18,110 nucleotides of DNA from Alphaproteobacteria bacterium. Lineage in GTDB: Bacteria > Pseudomonadota > Alphaproteobacteria > Micavibrionales > Micavibrionaceae. Numbering within the stretch: position 1 is the stretch's first letter; the number at the start of each line of letters is the position of its first letter. A program made the translations under genes and the position numbers. Positions 14,597 to 18,110 of this stretch are shown piece by piece. Under the pieces are notes generated by a model. That model ran no database searches. It was given only the letters and a program-made list of their open reading frames with translations, and had not been told where the DNA came from. The DNA lies in NCBI GenBank assembly GCA_002701555.1, contig NZVS01000060.1, positions 1 to 18,110 of the forward strand, given 5' to 3'.

Positions 14597-15190
14597 ATGA
14601 AACTATATCTGGCAACTATCACTTTACTATTACTTTCCGCTTGCGGAGGTGGATATCAAACTGGGCTTGCAACAGCTCAAGTTAACGGAGCTTTGGAAAG
14701 AGAAGAGAAAGCTATGGATGAAGCTAATGCTCTGAGTGAAATTCAGTGCAAATCAACTAATCCAGATAGTCAAAGAGCGTCTATAGAATATAGAAAATGT
14801 TGGATGAATATTGTGGAAAGGGATGTTGTGCCTGTAGCATATGACCCAATTCTAGCAAGAAAAGCACTTAATCAATTAAAGTTTTTAGTTCTCCAGCGGG
14901 AGCAAGGTAAGATTTCAGAAGAGGATGAGTATTTAAAAGGACAACAAATCATTCTTGATTATCAAGAAATGAAACGTGCAAAGGCAATGGGAACTTTGAA
15001 CCGAGCCAATCAAATTGATATGCAAGTAGCTCAGCAACAACAGCAATACTTTCAAAACCTCTCTCAACAGATTCAGCAACAGGAAACCATGCAAGCCAGA
15101 AAGTGTAGTTCTATCGATATTGCTCCTATGGCATCATTGGGCTGTAGGAACGTATGTATCAATGGTAACTGGGCAGAGGTTTGTGGCTAA
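14597..15190 (+). CDS. Putative lipoprotein of unknown function
   Basis: The 197-residue protein begins MKLYLATITLLLLSACGGG, a signal peptide with lipobox LSAC, so it should be cleaved and lipidated at C16 and anchored in a membrane facing the periplasm. The middle (about 30-140) is helical and charged, followed by a Gln-rich helix (about 142-162, QQQQQYFQ then QQIQQQE). The C-terminal module of about 30 residues has four cysteines (in CSS, GCRNVC and EVC), probably disulfide-bonded. A strong AAGGGGA precedes the ATG. It is divergent from the XRE gene and shares its 45-bp dyad. I know no function; entry exclusion or another surface role is only a guess from its place in a mobile element. Confidence 0.8.
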   Translation: MKLYLATITLLLLSACGGGYQTGLATAQVNGALEREEKAMDEANALSEIQCKSTNPDSQRASIEYRKCWMNIVERDVVPVAYDPILARKALNQLKFLVLQREQGKISEEDEYLKGQQIILDYQEMKRAKAMGTLNRANQIDMQVAQQQQQYFQNLSQQIQQQETMQARKCSSIDIAPMASLGCRNVCINGNWAEVCG

Positions 15191-15664
15191 TTAAAATTCT
15201 AATTGCTCAGTTATGGATAATAGTTTAGTGTTGTCTTTAGACATAGAGCCATAACATATGTGAGGCGTTAGAACTGGCTTGGTGTCTCTAAAAAACAAAC
15301 GCACCAAGGCATTGTATTTCGTACACGCTGTCTGAAGTCATTTGATACATAAGAGGTATAACTCAGTTTTCTTGGGGCTTTGGAAAAAGGCGGGTAGGTT
15401 TACAATTTTACAAGGCTGAGAATAAATCTGGTTGCATCAATAAACACGTATCCTGACCAGAGGTTATGTTCCGCGAGGACTTTCCGATAGCATGACTTGG
15501 TTAGAAAAGCGCAACAGAGCTACTTACTAGCTAATTCCCATTTCCAAACACACTACCCTTACATCTTGCTTATTGAGGCGAGATAACATTCATCAACACA
15601 ATCAACTTAATCACGCTGTTCTTCTTCTGGGAGAGCAGTTTTTTTATGCCGAAAGGATAATACT
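15191..15664 (+). other. Gene-free leader region with RNA-like hairpins
   Basis: No credible open reading frame occupies these 474 bases. They contain a 7-bp hairpin (CTTGGTG 15278-15284 with CACCAAG 15302-15308), smaller dyads such as AGCTA...TAGCT near 15520, and an intrinsic terminator at the end. The region may be a long 5' leader of the downstream gene, a small RNA, or part of an origin. I recognise no known RNA family or riboswitch. Confidence 0.45.
15616..15645 (+). terminator. Intrinsic terminator 20 bases before the polymerase-like gene
   Basis: CTGTTCT (15616-15622) pairs with AGAGCAG (15632-15638), seven pairs including one G-T, across a 9-base loop, followed by seven T (15639-15645). 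The next start codon is at 15665. Being in the sense direction so close to a start, it could be a transcription attenuator or the end of a small RNA. Confidence 0.6.
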
Positions 15665-17107
15665 ATGCAAAACGATACTAACGAAGACAGAGACCTCTTA
15701 ATGGAAGAGTCTGAATTTACGAACCTAGACTGGACAACCAATGACGAAAGAATGGACATGGCAACAGAAAATCTGTTCCAAAGCCTTACTTTTAAAACAC
15801 CCAAGAATAGAGAGGATGCTAGAAACAATCTTAAACGTCATTTACGGGCTGTCCTGATAGTTTTTAGCCGATTAGCGCAATTCGACCCAAGTCAATCTCT
15901 GGCCTATCCAAGGAATAACAATATAGGTACATCATCATACAAGGGTAACTATCAACCCTATAACCCCTTCAACTATAACTTTAAAAAAATAAGGGAGGTT
16001 TTAGATGCTCTTGAGATTCATGGGTTTGTAAAATGCGAGGTGGGAAAGCAAGACTACTTCAAGGGGAAATATCAGGGGAGGGTTTCGAGGTATATCATGC
16101 TTGAGAGTTTGATGGATTACCTTAGTCGTTATGAGCTGTCAGACATCCAATATGCCAAAAAACTCCTAAACGGTGGCATCGTCATTAAGAAATCAGTGCC
16201 AGGCAGAAAGAGTAAAATTGTGATAAAGGATTATTCTTCCATCATAGAGCCAGAAGATGTTGCTGAATCCAAAAGATTTTTAACGCAATACAATGAATTG
16301 ATTAGTACGGCAGACATTGCAATCACTCATCAAGAATCTGAAAGGCCAGTTAATCTACGCAACTGCTATACCACTCGAATTTTTCAAGATGAAGGGTTTA
16401 CTTTAGATGGACGTTTTTATGGGGGGTGGTGGATGCAATGTGAGAAAAATGACCGTTGGTATATAGCTATCAATAATGAGCAGACTGTTGAGTGCGACTT
16501 CAGGTCTAATCACCTTTACTTATTCTATGGCCTTAATGGGGAGGCGATACCTGAAAACTTGCGGAGTGACCCTTACGAAATTTCGGAGTTATATCCAAGG
16601 GCGTTAATCAAATTGCTCATTACTCGCTATTTTAATTGTGCTGGTGAATATGGAATTATCAATCACATAAGGTCGGCTAGAGGTGGGTTTACTGATGAGA
16701 AGGAAAAAAGCCTTCAGCTCATAAGAGAGTATTTGCCTGATGACAAAGTCTGTAGAGAGGTTATGGATATCATCTTTTCCTCCCATCCAATTCTAAGAAC
16801 AGCAACTGATTACCAATGGGGTTTAAGGCTTATGAACTGGGATTCCAAAGTGGCCTTGTATGTCCTCCAGACGATGACTGATGAGGGTATTCCTGTTCTG
16901 GGTATCCATGACTCATTTATAGTTCAAAGAAGCTCTCACGAGCGTTTAAAGGCTTGTATGGCACAGGCTTATACTTATTTAGATATTCCTTTGGCTAAAC
17001 CACCTATGCATACGACCTATGGTCATGCCCACAGAAACCAAGAGGGTCTGGCTGTTGCCTATAATATTGCTAATCCCAGATATCAAAGAATTAACCCTAC
17101 TCAATAG
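15665..17107 (+). CDS. Putative polymerase-like protein (family A / T7 RNAP-like motifs) with winged-helix-like N-terminus
   Basis: I can give no established name to this 480-residue protein. Residues about 56-145 look like a winged-helix domain of the replication-initiator kind (helices around 50-70 and 105-118, then LEIHGFVKCEVG and a GRVSRYIML wing). The C-terminal half resembles the palm and fingers of family A DNA polymerases and T7-type RNA polymerases: GRFYGGWW (249-256); motif A-like VECDFRSNHLYLFYG with D278; motif B-like R312-x3-K316; motif C-like GIHDSFIV with H415-D416-S417. Order and spacing fit. H283 occupies the place of the polymerase I steric-gate glutamate. A good ribosome-binding site (AAAGGAT) precedes the ATG. 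AGA/AGG arginine codons point to transfer. Activity as DNA polymerase, RNA polymerase or replication protein is inference. Confidence 0.6.
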   Translation: MQNDTNEDRDLLMEESEFTNLDWTTNDERMDMATENLFQSLTFKTPKNREDARNNLKRHLRAVLIVFSRLAQFDPSQSLAYPRNNNIGTSSYKGNYQPYNPFNYNFKKIREVLDALEIHGFVKCEVGKQDYFKGKYQGRVSRYIMLESLMDYLSRYELSDIQYAKKLLNGGIVIKKSVPGRKSKIVIKDYSSIIEPEDVAESKRFLTQYNELISTADIAITHQESERPVNLRNCYTTRIFQDEGFTLDGRFYGGWWMQCEKNDRWYIAINNEQTVECDFRSNHLYLFYGLNGEAIPENLRSDPYEISELYPRALIKLLITRYFNCAGEYGIINHIRSARGGFTDEKEKSLQLIREYLPDDKVCREVMDIIFSSHPILRTATDYQWGLRLMNWDSKVALYVLQTMTDEGIPVLGIHDSFIVQRSSHERLKACMAQAYTYLDIPLAKPPMHTTYGHAHRNQEGLAVAYNIANPRYQRINPTQ

Positions 17108-17508
17108 TCTCTATATACTTACTGGTTAATATACAGGTAGTAGAAGAAGTACTACTCTCTTCTCAATTCATTTATTTGATACTTTATTCTCAATATACCT
17201 TCTCAATATTCTTTCTTATTCCTTACTAAGACCACTTTGGAACGGGGTAGGGAGGGGTATTCGTAGAAAGATACATTAAACTACATCGGGCATTTCGGCA
17301 GATATGGGGTAAATTGCTGATAAATAGGGTGGTTTCAGCCTTTTTAGTCCTTATTGCATACTGATTTCGTGTCTCTCAAATGTAGTCAAATGTAGTGCCT
17401 ATGTAGCGCCCATGTAGTCTGAGTGTAGTTTCTGATGTACTTTAAAAGTAGTAGGAATGTGGAGTCTGTAAGAAATTCTGATTATGTAAGAATATTTTAA
17501 TGCATGTT
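17108..17508. other. Non-coding region with AT-rich stretch and repeats
   Basis: No gene is visible here. The first 120 bases are AT-rich, with a weak hairpin (GTAGTA 17137-17142 with TACTAC 17150-17155) that could end the upstream transcript. The TGTAGT array follows at 17381-17441. TGTAAGAA is repeated at 17467 and 17485. An AT-rich stretch next to phased repeats, beside a replication-like gene, is compatible with an origin. Confidence 0.45.
17381..17441 (+). repeat. Array of TGTAGT direct repeats at helical spacing
   Basis: TGTAGT occurs at 17381, 17391, 17413 and 17424, TGTAGC at 17402 and TGTACT at 17436, so starts are 10, 11, 11, 11 and 12 bases apart. The linkers vary (CAAA, GCCTA, GCCCA). 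Same-face spacing suggests cooperative protein binding: replication iterons for the upstream protein, or integrase arm sites, since the left-end repeats are TGTCGCC with the same period. Confidence 0.6.
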
Positions 17509-18110
17509 CTAAAATTCAGAAAGTATATAGAAAAAACGATAATCGCCATTCATAGTTCGTCTCTCAAGGCAGCCTTCATGAGGTATTAACAGAGCAGTTG
17601 CGTTTGCATAGCTTTGATCTAAAATATTGCCGTTTTGATCAAATTCCACTTCATAACGGTTCGTACTTATTCCGTCACTTTCCCAAGTCGCAATCGTCTG
17701 ATCATTTCGCACTTCGGCATTTATTTGCGCACAAACCTCTTGTGTAAGCCCACGTAACATAAAGTAAGCATCAACATCTTCAGTACCCAAATTGGCACCG
17801 GCAATTTCGACAGGTCTATATTCGATATTATAGCTTTTTTCACCATTTATATAGTCTGATGGCAATAGCGATGCAGGTATCCTTGGGGCTGGCAAACCTA
17901 CATCGGGACCAAACAGTCCTATTGTCCGACAAGGTGTCTGCTGATTTAATTTCCAAAAACATGTCCCTGTGGAGGTTTCAGGAGTTGAGTTAAATAGAAT
18001 TTGCTCGTACCCACCCATGATTTGTAATCTCTGCATCTGCTGCTGTATTGCAGTGAGCGAATTTAAAACTTGAGAAAAACCTAGGGATATTTGCTCTTTA
18101 TCAGCATTAA
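17509..18110 (-). CDS. Unrecognised protein, N-terminus beyond the window
   Basis: The reading frame stays open from the stop at 17509 to the window edge, so about 200 C-terminal residues are visible and the start is outside. An internal ATG at 18036 is probably not the true start, because the upstream codons continue a helical, Gln-rich stretch (SLGFSQVLNSLTAIQQQMQR). The rest is mixed alpha/beta with scattered cysteines (GTCFW, TPCR, EVCAQ, EGCLE), which would suit an exported disulfide-bonded protein. A helix followed by a cysteine-containing globular part is reminiscent of type IV pilin-like or conjugation-associated surface proteins, but no diagnostic motif is visible. Arginine codon use is mixed, between core and element genes, so its origin is open. 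Confidence 0.6.
   Translation of the reverse strand, partial: NADKEQISLGFSQVLNSLTAIQQQMQRLQIMGGYEQILFNSTPETSTGTCFWKLNQQTPCRTIGLFGPDVGLPAPRIPASLLPSDYINGEKSYNIEYRPVEIAGANLGTEDVDAYFMLRGLTQEVCAQINAEVRNDQTIATWESDGISTNRYEVEFDQNGNILDQSYANATALLIPHEGCLERRTMNGDYRFFYILSEF

Larger units (their letters stand above)
12847..18110 (+). mobile_element. Integrative element in tRNA-Trp (left end; right end not seen)
   Basis: The left boundary is the broken tRNA-Trp gene. Next come a tandem repeat, a complete tyrosine recombinase, an XRE regulator, a lipoprotein, a long gene-free leader, a polymerase-like gene and a repeat array. In the integrase, 18 of the first 25 arginine codons are AGA/AGG, and about 15 of 25 in the polymerase-like gene, against 2 of 13 in era, which supports foreign origin. 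No tRNA-Trp 3' half or repeated core is visible, so the end given is only the window edge. No conjugation, capsid or terminase genes are seen. The last gene (17509 onward) could be cargo or host. Confidence 0.7.

Noticed and set aside
17249..17275. On the minus strand, ACGAATACCCCT resembles the 3' end of a tRNA with acceptor AGGGGTA (possible attR).
   Set aside because: There is no T-stem, no TTCRA loop and no anticodon 3' strand; CCTACC rather than GCCA follows. Probably chance in a G-rich patch.
17368..17383. GTCTCTCAAAT resembles the tRNA anticodon-loop core GTCTCCAAAT, as a possible attR core.
   Set aside because: It needs an inserted base and is not followed by a tRNA 3' half; it runs straight into the TGTAGT array.

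Overview
This window is a piece of an alphaproteobacterial chromosome with fairly low G+C. The strongest taxonomic marker is gcrA, a cell-cycle regulator confined to Alphaproteobacteria, together with a single Rsh-type (p)ppGpp enzyme and a double cold-shock-domain protein. I cannot fix the genus from sequence alone; a low-GC free-living or predatory lineage such as Micavibrionales is only a guess.

Positions 1-5645 hold a tightly packed plus-strand housekeeping run: rsh, a DUF2062 membrane protein, acpS, lepB, rnc and era. Gaps are short and there are two overlaps (ATGA between the DUF2062 gene and acpS; 14 bases between rnc and era), so it reads as one transcription unit joining stringent response, acyl-carrier-protein activation, protein export, RNA processing and ribosome assembly. 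gcrA follows at 5791-6411 behind its own regulatory region, which contains a perfect DnaA box and two GANTC (CcrM) sites, and it ends in a strong terminator. Positions 6473-12679 carry ordinary chromosomal genes in mixed orientation: a double-CSD cold-shock protein (minus), a FadD-type acyl-CoA ligase (plus), pheT without pheS beside it (minus), queC (plus) and a small conserved-looking unknown gene (minus).

At 12809-12846 a tRNA-Trp(CCA) gene begins normally, behind a plausible promoter, but stops at the anticodon loop; the remaining sequence is not tRNA. A complete tyrosine recombinase gene follows within 140 bases, preceded by a tandem repeat. I read this as the attL end of an integrative element that entered the anticodon loop of tRNA-Trp. 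Neither the 3' half of the tRNA nor an attR is visible, so the right end is probably beyond the window. Element genes use AGA/AGG arginine codons much more than the core genes, which supports transfer.

Inside the element are a small XRE repressor and a divergent lipoprotein gene that share a 45-bp dyad (probable operator), a 475-base gene-free leader ending in an intrinsic terminator, and then the most interesting gene (15665-17107). It encodes a 480-residue protein with a winged-helix-like N-terminal half and, in correct order, residues resembling motifs A, B and C of the family A DNA polymerase / T7-type RNA polymerase palm (D278, R312-x3-K316, H415-D416-S417). Downstream lies an array of five to six TGTAGT repeats spaced 10-12 bp apart, like replication iterons or integrase arm sites. 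Together these suggest an element with its own unusual replication or transcription enzyme, an attenuated leader and an origin-like array. That is a hypothesis from motifs. The window ends inside an unrecognised minus-strand gene (17509 to beyond 18110).
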